NCBI GenBank assembly: GCA_964506785.1
Contig: CAZDME010000021.1
Span: 1-20,595, forward strand
DNA length: 20,595 nt
Source: CAZDME01 sp964506785 [NCBI: uncultured bacterium]
Lineage (GTDB): Bacteria > CAZDME01 > JAYEMH01
Direction: 5' to 3'
Shown: positions 1 through 7,888 of the stretch, piece by piece
Position numbering within the stretch: position 1 is the stretch's first letter
Layout of the letters: every line of letters starts with the position of its first letter
The notes under the pieces: generated by a model
Seen by the model: the letters and a program-made list of their open reading frames with translations, nothing else
Databases searched by the model: none
Told to the model about the DNA's origin: nothing
Made by a program: the position numbers and the translations under genes

Positions 1-11
1 GCTCTTTTCAT
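1..11 (-). CDS. 5' end of an unidentified gene (partial)
   Basis: Only the first three codons lie in the window: an ATG at 11-9 reading M-K-R and then leaving the left edge. The start is supported by a strong Shine-Dalgarno sequence, AAGGAGAGGT on the minus strand at 21-12, directly before the ATG, and by a good promoter upstream at 68-95. Nothing can be said about the product. Confidence 0.5.
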
Positions 12-67
12 ACCTCTCCTTATCCTTAATTGATATTTAAATTTAATTTGCGCGTACCGATTGGTGT

Positions 68-95
68 ATTATAACATATAGGTTATATAAGTAAA
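68..95 (-). promoter_or_regulatory. sigma70-type promoter with extended -10 for the left-edge gene
   Basis: On the minus strand, TTTACT (95-90) is followed after 16 bases by TATAAT (73-68). The -10 is preceded by TGT, which makes an extended -10 (TGnTATAAT). It lies about 60 bases before the ATG at 11. An inverted repeat, TATAAC (70-75) and GTTATA (82-87), overlaps the -10/spacer and could be an operator, but so AT-rich a repeat may be chance. Confidence 0.55.
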
Positions 96-154
96 GGAGT
101 TTTTTGCCCCGCCTTTCTGCTCGCGGGTTTAAGCCTGGGCTTCAATAGGAAGGG

Positions 155-2533
155 CTAAAATTTCACTTCATGTTCAAGGCCAACAAAATCCTCATCTTCT
201 TCAATGCGCAATTTGAATTTTTCTTTCCCTTTTATCCTATATTCCAATTCCATTTCAGGACCTGGTTCTTCAGCCAAATCTTCTTCTGGCTTACCTACCG
301 TAGGAGTCCTCAAGCTCACGGCAAAACCTCCGGATACCTCCTTAGTCAAACTTAGCTCATCTTTCTCTTCTTTTTGATCGATTTCCCATCCTTTCCAAAC
401 CATCTGGCTCTCATCCAGAAGATACTCAATGTCTCTAAACATCTGCTTGCCTTTTCCGCTAAAGTCTATCGGCCCTCGGCAAATAAGCCTCGTTCCGTCC
501 ATTACCACCGGTGATTCCTTCAGGATAAAGCATGGATTGATTCCTTCAATTTGGAACTTGGCATATTCGATGTTTTTCTTCCCGATTTTAGAATCCTTTA
601 ACTCGACTATCCCTTGAACGGCTATTTCCGGCCATTTCCCTTTACATTCTATTTTCCCAGAGGCTCTACCGAAATTATCCTCTGCAGAGAAACTGGGAGA
701 AAACCCAAGAAGGGGAACTATATCAGCGTTTTCTAAAGTTAAACTTAAATTAATCACCTGCGGGTTGAAACCAATCTCCCCTTCTAAAAAATAAGCCTCA
801 AGCCACCTCATCTTTTCGATAATTATTTTTTTTGACCCTATCTTTAATAAACCCCTCATGGGTAAATATTCTTTCCCTTGAATGACTACCGGCTCAACCA
901 ATATTTTACCGGTAAACCCCGCAGGCAGCATCTCACCTGTCAAATTCAACTGGGCTTGAGAAGAAACCTTTTTCCCCTCTAAATTAGCTTTAAGTTTCAG
1001 AATATCTGCTTTTTTCTCCCCTTTAAGGCGGCAAATCAATTTTCCTGAAGATAAAACTGACTCTTCAAGAACTAACCGCTCCTTATCTCCTCTTAAATTA
1101 ATCTGGCCGTTTAGCCTGCTCGACGAATTATCCGCCAGGGGCAAATCTTTTAAAAAAAGTTGAAGCCGCAATAAATAAGGATGAGAAGAAAGGGAGCCGG
1201 TTAGGTATGCTTTTTCGCCAAGAGAGACATTTTCTATTCTGACTGAATCTGCATCCTTTTTAATTTTCCATTTAATAATATTTTTCTTTCCAAAGCGTTC
1301 CCAAACCAAATTTCCTTGATAATTAACCTCAGGGGAACCGATTAAGCCGGTAACCCTGCCCTCCGCTTTAAATACCCCGGGAAAATCCGGCCACTTCTTT
1401 AAGTAAAAAGATAAATTTTTGCTTCCTAAAGGCGGCAGGCAAAAATGAAATCCATAGGTTAAATCATCCTTTACCTCCGCCTGCCAGACTAATTTTCCCA
1501 GCTCAGCCACAAATATTTCTCCATTTTTACAGAACAGGTTTTGGTCGACACGGCCTAATTGACAGCTAATCTTTTCTAAAGAAATTTTCTCCTCCCCTTG
1601 AACAAAAATAAGGTTTCCTAAAACCCTGGGTTCAAATAAAGGCCCGCTGAAGTTTATCTCCCCAAAACACTCGGCAAAAGGCAGCTTAATCCCTTTTATT
1701 TTCATCTGACTGACCAGATTCGGTTTAGAAAAAATTTCGGTAACTTTTATTTTCCCGGCAATTTGTCCTTTTAGAATTTTTGCCTGGGCTGGCGAAAAAT
1801 TAATAAATCCATCGCCAAAATAAAAGTTGGATTTGATCTGCGGAAATTGGAAATTTTTAGACCCGACGTTATTCAATACGATTTCGCCCAGAACTTTTAT
1901 TTTCCCCGGCTCTCCAGTTAAACGTCCAGAAATCCTGCCCCGGCCGGAAAGTTTCAAAGGTTCCAATCTTGGCCAAAATCCGGCTAAATCCTTTATTCCA
2001 AAATTGTCTGTCTCGACATCTAAATCAATCGTTGGGCCGGCGACAAAATTTCTCAGCCAACCCTTTAGAATCACTTTAGTTTCTCCCAGAGGAAATATCA
2101 GGCGGTCAACGTAAAAGTCGTGGTTGGTTACCACGATTTTCCCTTTGATATTTTTCACCGGCTTGGCTAATGAACGTAATTTCATATTCCCTCCCTGAAA
2201 AGATATTTTGCGGAAGGCCTGTTGATAATCTTTCTTACCTCTAATTAAGTTAAAAAAATTCAGGTGGGTTACCAGCCGGGCCGCCCGAAAACGCTCCAGG
2301 GGATATTCTTCTCCAAGAGTCCGAACCTCCAGGTCAAAAAGATATATTCCTCCTAAAAAACTTACTTTCACTTCTCTTACGGTTATCTCCCTCCCCAGTT
2401 TATGGGAAAGCATATCTATCAAGCTGGCTTTGTAATCTCTTACGAATTTGTTTAAGACAATAAATATGGAAACTCTCCCCGCTAAAAAAAGAATTAAAAG
2501 AGAGATAACGACTATCTTTATCTTTTTTTTCAT
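155..2533 (-). CDS. AsmA/TamB-like inner-membrane-anchored periplasmic protein
   Basis: This 792-residue protein has one N-terminal signal anchor (about residues 4-28, after a KKKIK cytoplasmic tip). The segment after it, with LGREITV around residue 47 and FLGGIYLFDLEV around 59, is typical of AsmA/TamB/DUF748-type proteins. The body is a long run of alternating beta-strand segments (repeated patterns such as LxGxI, FSG, GKIKV) without catalytic motifs, as expected for a beta-taco groove. The end (DFVGLEHEVKF) looks like the terminal strand of a TamB-type DUF490 domain. Known relatives help move phospholipids or assemble proteins between inner and outer membrane; that role here is inference. 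At 792 residues it is shorter than E. coli TamB. It lies 57 bases after clpC and is probably the last gene of that operon. No clear ribosome site precedes the ATG at 2533. Confidence 0.7.
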   Translation of the reverse strand: MKKKIKIVVISLLILFLAGRVSIFIVLNKFVRDYKASLIDMLSHKLGREITVREVKVSFLGGIYLFDLEVRTLGEEYPLERFRAARLVTHLNFFNLIRGKKDYQQAFRKISFQGGNMKLRSLAKPVKNIKGKIVVTNHDFYVDRLIFPLGETKVILKGWLRNFVAGPTIDLDVETDNFGIKDLAGFWPRLEPLKLSGRGRISGRLTGEPGKIKVLGEIVLNNVGSKNFQFPQIKSNFYFGDGFINFSPAQAKILKGQIAGKIKVTEIFSKPNLVSQMKIKGIKLPFAECFGEINFSGPLFEPRVLGNLIFVQGEEKISLEKISCQLGRVDQNLFCKNGEIFVAELGKLVWQAEVKDDLTYGFHFCLPPLGSKNLSFYLKKWPDFPGVFKAEGRVTGLIGSPEVNYQGNLVWERFGKKNIIKWKIKKDADSVRIENVSLGEKAYLTGSLSSHPYLLRLQLFLKDLPLADNSSSRLNGQINLRGDKERLVLEESVLSSGKLICRLKGEKKADILKLKANLEGKKVSSQAQLNLTGEMLPAGFTGKILVEPVVIQGKEYLPMRGLLKIGSKKIIIEKMRWLEAYFLEGEIGFNPQVINLSLTLENADIVPLLGFSPSFSAEDNFGRASGKIECKGKWPEIAVQGIVELKDSKIGKKNIEYAKFQIEGINPCFILKESPVVMDGTRLICRGPIDFSGKGKQMFRDIEYLLDESQMVWKGWEIDQKEEKDELSLTKEVSGGFAVSLRTPTVGKPEEDLAEEPGPEMELEYRIKGKEKFKLRIEEDEDFVGLEHEVKF

Positions 2534-2590
2534 AAGGGATTTCTCGCTGGTTTTAGGCTTCTCAGGATGAATAAAACCGCTTGGCTTTAT

Positions 2591-5038
2591 TTATTTGTTA
2601 TCTGCCTTTTCAAATACTAATTTATCCTTTTGGGATTTTACTACAACTAGAGAACCAATCGGAAATTTGCCTTTTAGCATATCCATAGACAGGGGGTCTT
2701 CGATAAACCTCTGAATAGCTCGGCGTAAGGGGCGGGCTCCAAAGCTGGGGTCGTATCCTTTATCAATCAAAAACTCTTTGGCTTCGTTGGTGAGTTTTAT
2801 CTTTAATTCTTTCTCGGTAAGGCGTTTCTTTACCTTTTCCACCATTAAATCAACAATTTGCATAAGGTCTTCTTTAGAAAGAGACGAAAAAACAACCATT
2901 TCATCAATGCGGTTAAGAAATTCGGGCTGAAAGGTCTTTCTAAGTTCATCCATCAATTTGTCTTTCATCTCTTTGTAAGATTCAGCCCGATCAGGCGCAG
3001 TAAAACCCAAAGAAGTTTTTTTATCAATCAAACGCGCCCCGACATTTGAAGTCATTATTAAAACTACATTTCGGAAATCTACGGCCCGGCCCAGACTATC
3101 GGTAAGACGCCCGTCTTCAATAACCTGAAGAAGAATGTTAAAGACATCGGGATGAGCCTTTTCTATTTCATCTAAAAGGACAACAGAATAAGGCCTCCTT
3201 CTGACTTTTTCGGTTAACTGCCCGCCTTCTTCATAGCCGACATAACCCGGAGGCGCTCCCACTAAACGAGAAACCGCAAATTTTTCCATATATTCGGACA
3301 TATCAATTTGAATCATCGCCTCTTCATTGCCAAAAAGAAATTCAGCTAAAGCTCGAGCCAGCTCGGTTTTTCCCACTCCGGTAGGCCCCAAAAAGATAAA
3401 AGAGCCAATCGGCCGTTTGGGGTCTTTTATCCCCGCCCGTGAACGCCGCACCGCCCGGGTAACCACTGATAAAGCCTCATCCTGTCCGACAACTCTTTTA
3501 TGAAGCTCTTCTTCCATCCTGAGAAGCCGGCCGGTCTCTTCCTCTTCCAACTGGGTAACCGGAATACCCGTCCATTTGGAAACAATCGAAGCAATATCTT
3601 CCCCGGTAACAAGAACCTTTTCTTCAGCCGTTTCATCTTTCTTCCACTGCTTCTTAGTCGTCTCCAGTTCTACCTTGAGTTGATGGTGCGTATCCCGAAG
3701 GCCGGCGGCGCGTTCGAATTCCTGCATTTTGACTGCCGCTTCTTTCTCTTTGTTCACTTTAGAAATTTCCTTTTCCAATTCCTGCAGTTTAGGCGGCGGG
3801 GTGCCTGCTTTTAAACGAGCTCGAGAACCAGCTTCGTCAATCAAATCAATCGCCTTATCAGGTAAAAATCTTCCGGAGATATATCGGTCAGAAAGCTTGG
3901 CCGCCATCTCCAAAGCTTCATCAGTAATTTTTACCCGGTGGTGAGTCTCATAACGGCCCCTTAATCCTTTAAGAATCTCGATGGTTTCATTAACCGTTGG
4001 CGGTTCGATAAAAATGGGCTGAAATCTCCTCTCTAAAGCAGCGTCTTTTTCAACATGTTTGCGATATTCGTCTAAAGTAGTCGCTCCAATACATTGAATT
4101 TCTCCGCGAGAAAGAGCCGGTTTCAAAATGTTGGACGCATCAATTGCTCCTTCAGCCGCCCCGGCCCCCACCAGATTATGCAATTCATCGATAAAAACAA
4201 TTACGTCTTTAGAACGGCGGATTTCATTCATTACCGCTTTAATTCTCTCTTCAAACTGACCGCGGTACTTAGTCCCGGCGACCATTAAAGCTAAATCCAG
4301 AGTTACTAATCGGCGGTTTTTCAATACATGAGAAATTTCGTCGGCAACGATTCTCTGCGCTAAACCTTCAACAATGGCCGTCTTGCCGACACCAGCTTCT
4401 CCAATGAGAACGGGATTATTCTTTGTCCGGCGGCTCAAAACCTGGATGACTCTTTCAATTTCATCTTGGCGGCCGATAACCGGGTCAAGTTTATCTTGAC
4501 GGGCTAACTCGGTTAAATCCCGGCTAAAAGCGTCTAAAGCCGGGCTTTTAGATTTTTTGGCCGTCTCTCCGGCTATCCCTAAGCCTGGGGGAGATTCGGC
4601 TGCTCCTCCTAAAAGATTACTGATTTCTATTTTTACCTTTTCAAAGGTAAGTCCCATTTTTTCTAAAACTCTAGCGGCCACACCTTCACCTTCCCGGACC
4701 AAACCAAGCAGGATATGTTCCGTGCCAATATAGGTATGAGCCATCGCTTGAGCGCTCTCAATAGCCAATTCCAAAACCTTCTTAGCCCGGGGGGTAAAAG
4801 GTATCTCTCCTAAGGTTAAAGTTGGCGGCCCGCCTTGGACCATCTTTTCGACTTCTAATCGGAGGCTGTCTAAATCCAAACTTAAATTCTGCAGGACAAT
4901 GGCGGCTACACCCTCTCCTTCGCGAACTAAACCTAAAAGGAGATGTTCGGTGCCGATATAATTATGCCCTAATTTGCCCGCTTCTTCACGAGCAAGTTTT
5001 ATTACCCTCTTTGCTCTTTCGGTAAAATGTTCAAACAT
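2591..5038 (-). CDS. clpC: ATP-dependent Clp protease ATP-binding subunit ClpC
   Basis: A complete 815-residue Hsp100 unfoldase that feeds substrates to ClpP. Domains in order: two Clp_N repeats (about 3-145); AAA1 with Walker A GEAGVGKT (213-220), pore loop KYRG (257-260), Walker B VIVFIDE (279-285) and arginine fingers R337/R338; a UVR middle segment (about 418-455), which marks ClpC rather than ClpA or ClpB; AAA2 with GPTGVGKT (551-558), pore loop GYVG (598-601) and Walker B VVLLDE (619-624); then the small D2 domain. The LGF tripeptide (677-679) corresponds to the ClpP-docking loop, so it should work with ClpP, although clpP is not in the window. A strong ribosome site (GGGAGGTAAG) precedes the ATG. 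It follows mcsA-mcsB, whose product marks proteins with phosphoarginine for ClpCP; the N-domain is the known phosphoarginine receptor in Bacillus. The gap to mcsB holds a modular repeat. Confidence 0.97.
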   Translation of the reverse strand: MFEHFTERAKRVIKLAREEAGKLGHNYIGTEHLLLGLVREGEGVAAIVLQNLSLDLDSLRLEVEKMVQGGPPTLTLGEIPFTPRAKKVLELAIESAQAMAHTYIGTEHILLGLVREGEGVAARVLEKMGLTFEKVKIEISNLLGGAAESPPGLGIAGETAKKSKSPALDAFSRDLTELARQDKLDPVIGRQDEIERVIQVLSRRTKNNPVLIGEAGVGKTAIVEGLAQRIVADEISHVLKNRRLVTLDLALMVAGTKYRGQFEERIKAVMNEIRRSKDVIVFIDELHNLVGAGAAEGAIDASNILKPALSRGEIQCIGATTLDEYRKHVEKDAALERRFQPIFIEPPTVNETIEILKGLRGRYETHHRVKITDEALEMAAKLSDRYISGRFLPDKAIDLIDEAGSRARLKAGTPPPKLQELEKEISKVNKEKEAAVKMQEFERAAGLRDTHHQLKVELETTKKQWKKDETAEEKVLVTGEDIASIVSKWTGIPVTQLEEEETGRLLRMEEELHKRVVGQDEALSVVTRAVRRSRAGIKDPKRPIGSFIFLGPTGVGKTELARALAEFLFGNEEAMIQIDMSEYMEKFAVSRLVGAPPGYVGYEEGGQLTEKVRRRPYSVVLLDEIEKAHPDVFNILLQVIEDGRLTDSLGRAVDFRNVVLIMTSNVGARLIDKKTSLGFTAPDRAESYKEMKDKLMDELRKTFQPEFLNRIDEMVVFSSLSKEDLMQIVDLMVEKVKKRLTEKELKIKLTNEAKEFLIDKGYDPSFGARPLRRAIQRFIEDPLSMDMLKGKFPIGSLVVVKSQKDKLVFEKADNK

Positions 5039-5072
5039 AAGTCCTTACCTCCCTCAATAGCTCTATTTGGCT

Positions 5073-5211
5073 TTTAGCTCATCGCTCATAGTTCATTGCT
5101 CATAGTTAAAATATTTGTTTTTTACCATGAGCCATCAGCTATGAGCAATGAGCCACTTTTACATTACACATATCACATTACACATTACACAATTACAATG
5201 AGCTGTCAGCC
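5073..5211. repeat. modular intergenic repeat, copy A (modules 1+2+3)
   Basis: This fills the spacer between clpC and mcsB. Module 1 (5073-5093, GCTCATCGCTCATAG core) recurs at 9781-9801 and 12551-12571. Module 2 (5119-5146, ACCATGAG..AGCTATGAGC) recurs at 12586-12613 with 25 of 28 bases identical. Module 3 (5157-5211, built on TTACACAT units) recurs at 9803-9857 with about 50 of 55 identical. A 13-bp perfect inverted repeat, TCATTGCTCATAG (5093-5105) and CTATGAGCAATGA (5139-5151), could form a hairpin with a 33-base loop. There is no U-tract, so it does not look like a standard intrinsic terminator. Module 3 runs into the mcsB stop codon and last codon. Confidence 0.8.
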
Positions 5212-6270
5212 ATAAGGATGAGCTAATTTTTCCCTAATTATCGCTGCCCTTTTTTCATCTCTTTCCATCGGGGTTAATGCTTTTTTTCCCATCTTCTGCA
5301 GGTGCGCCGGCTGGGTAATAATAAATAATTCGTTTATTTTTTTTCGATCTACTTCCTTTTCGCTTATAATCCCCAAAGCCAGACCAAGTCGGATAGTTGA
5401 TAATAAACCGATTGTCTCCTGGCTGCTGATAAGGCGGACATTTTTTAAAATCCCTAAAGCCCGAAAGACTTTATCGGCGGTTTCTGACTTTGATTTATCC
5501 AAAACAATTTTTTTTGCGTTCTGTTCATATTCGATAATTTGTTTAATTACCCGGTCAATATTTTCAATAAGTTCTTCCTCAGTTCTTCCCAGACAAATCT
5601 GATTGGAAATTTGGAAGTAATTACCGGTTGCCTGCGTTCCTTCTCCGTAAAGCCCGCGCACCGCTAATCCTAATTTGGCTACCGCTTGCAGCAGGCGATT
5701 AATATCCCGGGAAAGGGCTAAAGCCGGCAGGTGCATTAAGACCGAAGCCCTTAGCCCGGTCCCGGTATTAGTTGGACAAGCAGTTAAATATCCCCATTTT
5801 GAAGAAAAAGCGTAATTTAGATTTTTTCCTAACTCATCGTCAACTTTAGTGGAAATTTCCCAGGCTTGATGAAATTCTAATCCGGAAAAAATAATCTGAA
5901 GGCGCAGATGATCTTCCTCATTAACCATCACCCCGATTATTTCTTTTTCTCCGATAATCACCGCTCTGTCTTTATCCCCCCGGGTTTGCTCCTGGCTGAT
6001 CAGGTGCCGTTCGGCTAAAAATTGCCTGTCCAAAAGAGGGATTTGGTCTAAACGGATGAACAGGCTTTTTTTCAGACTCGGGCTTTTGGCGGCTGCTTCC
6101 TGGACTAAAGAAAGCACCTTTTCCCTATCATCCTTTTTTGCCCACTGGGGAAAAGGAATTTTAGTGATATTCCGCGCCAGTCTTATACGGCTGCTAATAA
6201 CCACCTCGCCATAAGAACCTTCGCCCTGAAGCCATTGTCCGGATTGATGGATTAAATCTTCGAATTTCAT
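5206..6270 (-). CDS. mcsB: protein-arginine kinase McsB
   Basis: A 354-residue kinase of the phosphagen (guanidino) kinase fold that phosphorylates arginines in proteins and so tags them for ClpC-ClpP. Visible signatures: VVISSRIRLARNI (23-35) at the ATP site, NEEDHLR (117-123), the CPTNTGTGLRASV loop (165-177, C165 at the position of the conserved catalytic cysteine) and GEGTQATGNYFQISN (209-223). The C-terminal RDEKRA (337-342) matches the RDxxRA phosphoarginine-sensing motif of Bacillus McsB, so the allosteric site appears to be kept. Creatine and arginine kinases lack this last motif. It starts 4 bases after the mcsA stop with no clear ribosome site of its own, which points to translational coupling. 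The stop codon and last glycine codon lie inside the copy A repeat. Confidence 0.95.
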   Translation of the reverse strand: MKFEDLIHQSGQWLQGEGSYGEVVISSRIRLARNITKIPFPQWAKKDDREKVLSLVQEAAAKSPSLKKSLFIRLDQIPLLDRQFLAERHLISQEQTRGDKDRAVIIGEKEIIGVMVNEEDHLRLQIIFSGLEFHQAWEISTKVDDELGKNLNYAFSSKWGYLTACPTNTGTGLRASVLMHLPALALSRDINRLLQAVAKLGLAVRGLYGEGTQATGNYFQISNQICLGRTEEELIENIDRVIKQIIEYEQNAKKIVLDKSKSETADKVFRALGILKNVRLISSQETIGLLSTIRLGLALGIISEKEVDRKKINELFIITQPAHLQKMGKKALTPMERDEKRAAIIREKLAHPYG

Positions 6271-6274
6271 TTTT

Positions 6275-6790
6275 TTACGAATTAGTTTCCTTTTTTTCTA
6301 ATGCTCGGATTTTATCCCTGATTTTGGCTGCTTTTTCAAATTCCTCTCGTTCTACCGCTTGAACTAATTCAGCTTTAAGTTTCTCTATTCCAGAAAGAGG
6401 TTCTATCTTCCGGCGGCTGATTTTCCCTTTGCCTTTTTTAGGGAATTTTCCCCGGTGCTGTATGCTTCCATGAATTTTCCTGAGAAGAGGAACCAATGTT
6501 TTAGCAAAACTTTGATAACATTCACTGCAGCCCAAACGGCCAATCTTTGCAAATTGGGCATGGCTTAAGCCGCAATTCTTGCACTTAATTTCCGCCTTTT
6601 CAACCTGAGGGGGACTAATGCCTAAATTGATTAGTCCAACGAGAAGATCGGCAATGGAAAAATGAGGCTGCATGCTTAAACCCTTCTCCTGGGCGCAATC
6701 CTCACAAAGGTGCAGCTCCTTAATCTGGTTATTTACCACTTCGGTAAAATGGACGGTGGCTTCTTTTTCCCCGCAAATCTGGCATAACAT
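6275..6790 (-). CDS. mcsA: McsA, zinc-binding activator of McsB
   Basis: A 171-residue protein with two treble-clef-like zinc sites, C3-x2-C6 with C29-x2-C32 and C70-x2-C73 with C88-x2-C91, then a basic linker (about 112-130) and a C-terminal UVR motif (about 135-167, with EFEKAAKIRDKI). This matches Bacillus McsA, which binds and activates the McsB kinase and helps ClpC. The UVR motif also resembles those of UvrB/UvrC and ClpC. The start at 6790 has an upstream GCGAGG at suitable spacing. In Firmicutes ctsR usually comes just before mcsA; here the gene upstream is ilvE, separated by a repeat-filled gap of 118 bases. It is the first gene of the mcsA-mcsB-clpC set. Confidence 0.93.
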   Translation of the reverse strand: MLCQICGEKEATVHFTEVVNNQIKELHLCEDCAQEKGLSMQPHFSIADLLVGLINLGISPPQVEKAEIKCKNCGLSHAQFAKIGRLGCSECYQSFAKTLVPLLRKIHGSIQHRGKFPKKGKGKISRRKIEPLSGIEKLKAELVQAVEREEFEKAAKIRDKIRALEKKETNS

Positions 6791-6815
6791 TTTAACCTCG
6801 CTCCGCTCCCTAATA

Positions 6816-6857
6816 GTATCAAAGTGTCAGAGTATCAAAGTGTCAGAGTATCAAAGT
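6816..6857. repeat. 16-bp tandem direct repeat upstream of mcsA
   Basis: The unit GTATCAAAGTGTCAGA occurs at 6816-6831 and 6832-6847 without change, and its first ten bases occur again at 6848-6857. It lies in the ilvE-mcsA spacer, 26 bases before the mcsA start codon, and forms the left side of a larger inverted repeat. On the minus strand it offers a weak promoter-like pair, TTGATA and TATTAG 17 bases apart, so it could influence mcsA expression; that is speculative. Confidence 0.9.
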
Positions 6858-6910
6858 TGCTTTGACACGAGCTCACGAAGTGAGCGATGACACTTTGACA
6901 TTTTGACACT
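6823..6910. repeat. large imperfect inverted repeat between ilvE and mcsA
   Basis: Arms 6823-6845 and 6888-6910 are complementary at 20 of 23 positions. The 42 bases between them contain two smaller perfect hairpins: TCAAAG-ttg-CTTTGA (6851-6865) and GCTCAC-gaa-GTGAGC (6871-6885). As RNA this would be a branched three-hairpin structure. The right arm reaches into the ilvE stop codon (6911-6909). No U-tract follows the outer stem in either direction, so it is not a typical intrinsic terminator. Confidence 0.85.
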
Positions 6911-7784
6911 AATAAATAGGCACACCCTCTCTTTTGGTAAGCTTATGAAACTCTTCAATCAATCTTAAGGTAGTTTTACCCGGTTTCCCGCTGCCGATAA
7001 TATGCTCATCTATTTTTACCACCGGTATAATCTCGGCCGCTGTCCCGGTCAGAAAACATTCATCGGCGCTATACAACTCTTCTATTTTCACCTCTTTTTC
7101 GGCTGAGGCAATCTTAAATTGCCGGGCCATATCCAAAATAATCGCCCGGGTAATCCCTTCCAGCAGCCCCAAATGAACCGGTGGAGTGAGAAGTTTTCCC
7201 TGGCGAATAATAAAAATATTGTCCCCGGTACATTCCGTAACTAACCCCTGGTAATCCAGCATAATCCCTTCTATCGCATTTCTACCCATAGCTTCAATCT
7301 TCCCTAAAATGTTGTTTAAATAATTCAATGACTTTATTCGAGGGTCAAGGGCTTTAGGATGGTTGCGCCGGGTGGCAAGGACAACAATTTTTAAACCCTG
7401 TTTGTAAAAGCTCTCTGGATAAAGGCTAATTTTATCAGCAATAATAACAACGGTGGGACGCTGGCATTTTCTGGGATCAAGCCCTAAATCTCCTTTCCCC
7501 CGGCTGACGATCAGGCGGATATAAGCATCCTTGAGTTCATTTTTCCTTAAAGTCAAAAGGACAGCTCCTTTAAGCTCCTCTTTTCTTAAGGGAATCTTAA
7601 GGGCAATTCTCTCGGCCGATTTGTAAAGCCGGTTAAGATGCCCTTCCAATCGAAAGACTTTCCCTTCATAGGAACGGATACCTTCAAAAATCCCATCGCC
7701 ATAGAGAAATCCATGGTCGAAAACAGAAATTTTAGCTTCGCTTTGCTTATAAAACTTTCCGTCTATATAAATCTGCAGTTCCAT
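6909..7784 (-). CDS. ilvE: branched-chain amino acid aminotransferase (class IV PLP)
   Basis: A 291-residue fold-type IV PLP enzyme, expected to interconvert Leu/Ile/Val and their 2-oxo acids with glutamate/2-oxoglutarate in the cytoplasm. The N-terminal YGDGIFEGIRSYEGKVFRLEGHL (about 28-50) is the usual IlvE signature. The Schiff-base lysine is K151 in RIKSLNYLNN, followed by E184 in LVTECTGDNIF and the phosphate-binding FLTGTAAEI near the C-terminus. Length and spacing fit IlvE; D-amino acid transaminase and aminodeoxychorismate lyase share the fold and are less likely alternatives. AGAAGGGATG lies just before the start as a ribosome site. It lies downstream of lolD, separated by a 14-bp tandem repeat, and its stop codon falls in the inverted repeat before mcsA. 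Confidence 0.88.
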   Translation of the reverse strand: MELQIYIDGKFYKQSEAKISVFDHGFLYGDGIFEGIRSYEGKVFRLEGHLNRLYKSAERIALKIPLRKEELKGAVLLTLRKNELKDAYIRLIVSRGKGDLGLDPRKCQRPTVVIIADKISLYPESFYKQGLKIVVLATRRNHPKALDPRIKSLNYLNNILGKIEAMGRNAIEGIMLDYQGLVTECTGDNIFIIRQGKLLTPPVHLGLLEGITRAIILDMARQFKIASAEKEVKIEELYSADECFLTGTAAEIIPVVKIDEHIIGSGKPGKTTLRLIEEFHKLTKREGVPIY

Positions 7785-7818
7785 GCTTTCATCCCTTCTT
7801 ACCGAATACTCCCTGGTT

Positions 7819-7888
7819 TTGTCTGCCTTCTGTCTTCCGCCTTCCGTCTTCTGTTTTCTGTCTTCTGTTATCTGTCTTCTGCCATCTC
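7819..7888. repeat. 14-bp degenerate tandem repeat overlapping the lolD 3' end
   Basis: Five 14-base units in register (7819, 7833, 7847, 7861, 7875) follow a TCTTCYGYYTTCYG-like consensus, with an internal 7-base period. The units starting at 7847 and 7861 differ by one base. Read on the coding strand it is purine-rich (CAGAAGACAGA). The array supplies the lolD stop codon (7870-7868) and its final residues AEDR, and fills most of the gap to ilvE. Confidence 0.85.

Noticed and set aside
108-142. Two small hairpins (CCCGC/GCGGG and AAGCC/GGCTT) as a terminator after the AsmA/TamB-like gene.
   Set aside because: On the minus strand neither is followed by a T-run; on the plus strand only TTT follows and no plus-strand gene ends there.
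2534-2590. Weak AAAGCC/GGTTTT stem between clpC and the AsmA/TamB-like gene as a terminator.
   Set aside because: The stem depends on a G-U pair and lacks a real U-tract.
3500-3814. Plus-strand open frames of 60-105 codons inside clpC, prfB, secA and other genes.
   Set aside because: They lie antisense to well-conserved genes, have no good ribosome sites and encode no recognisable domain.
6816-6857. Direct repeats as a CRISPR array.
   Set aside because: Units are 16 bases, abut without spacers, number fewer than three, and no cas gene is near.
6816-6857. CtsR operator upstream of mcsA.
   Set aside because: TCAAAG words recur, but with a 16-base period and without the closely spaced GGTCAAA heptads of CtsR sites. 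No CIRCE inverted repeat was found either.
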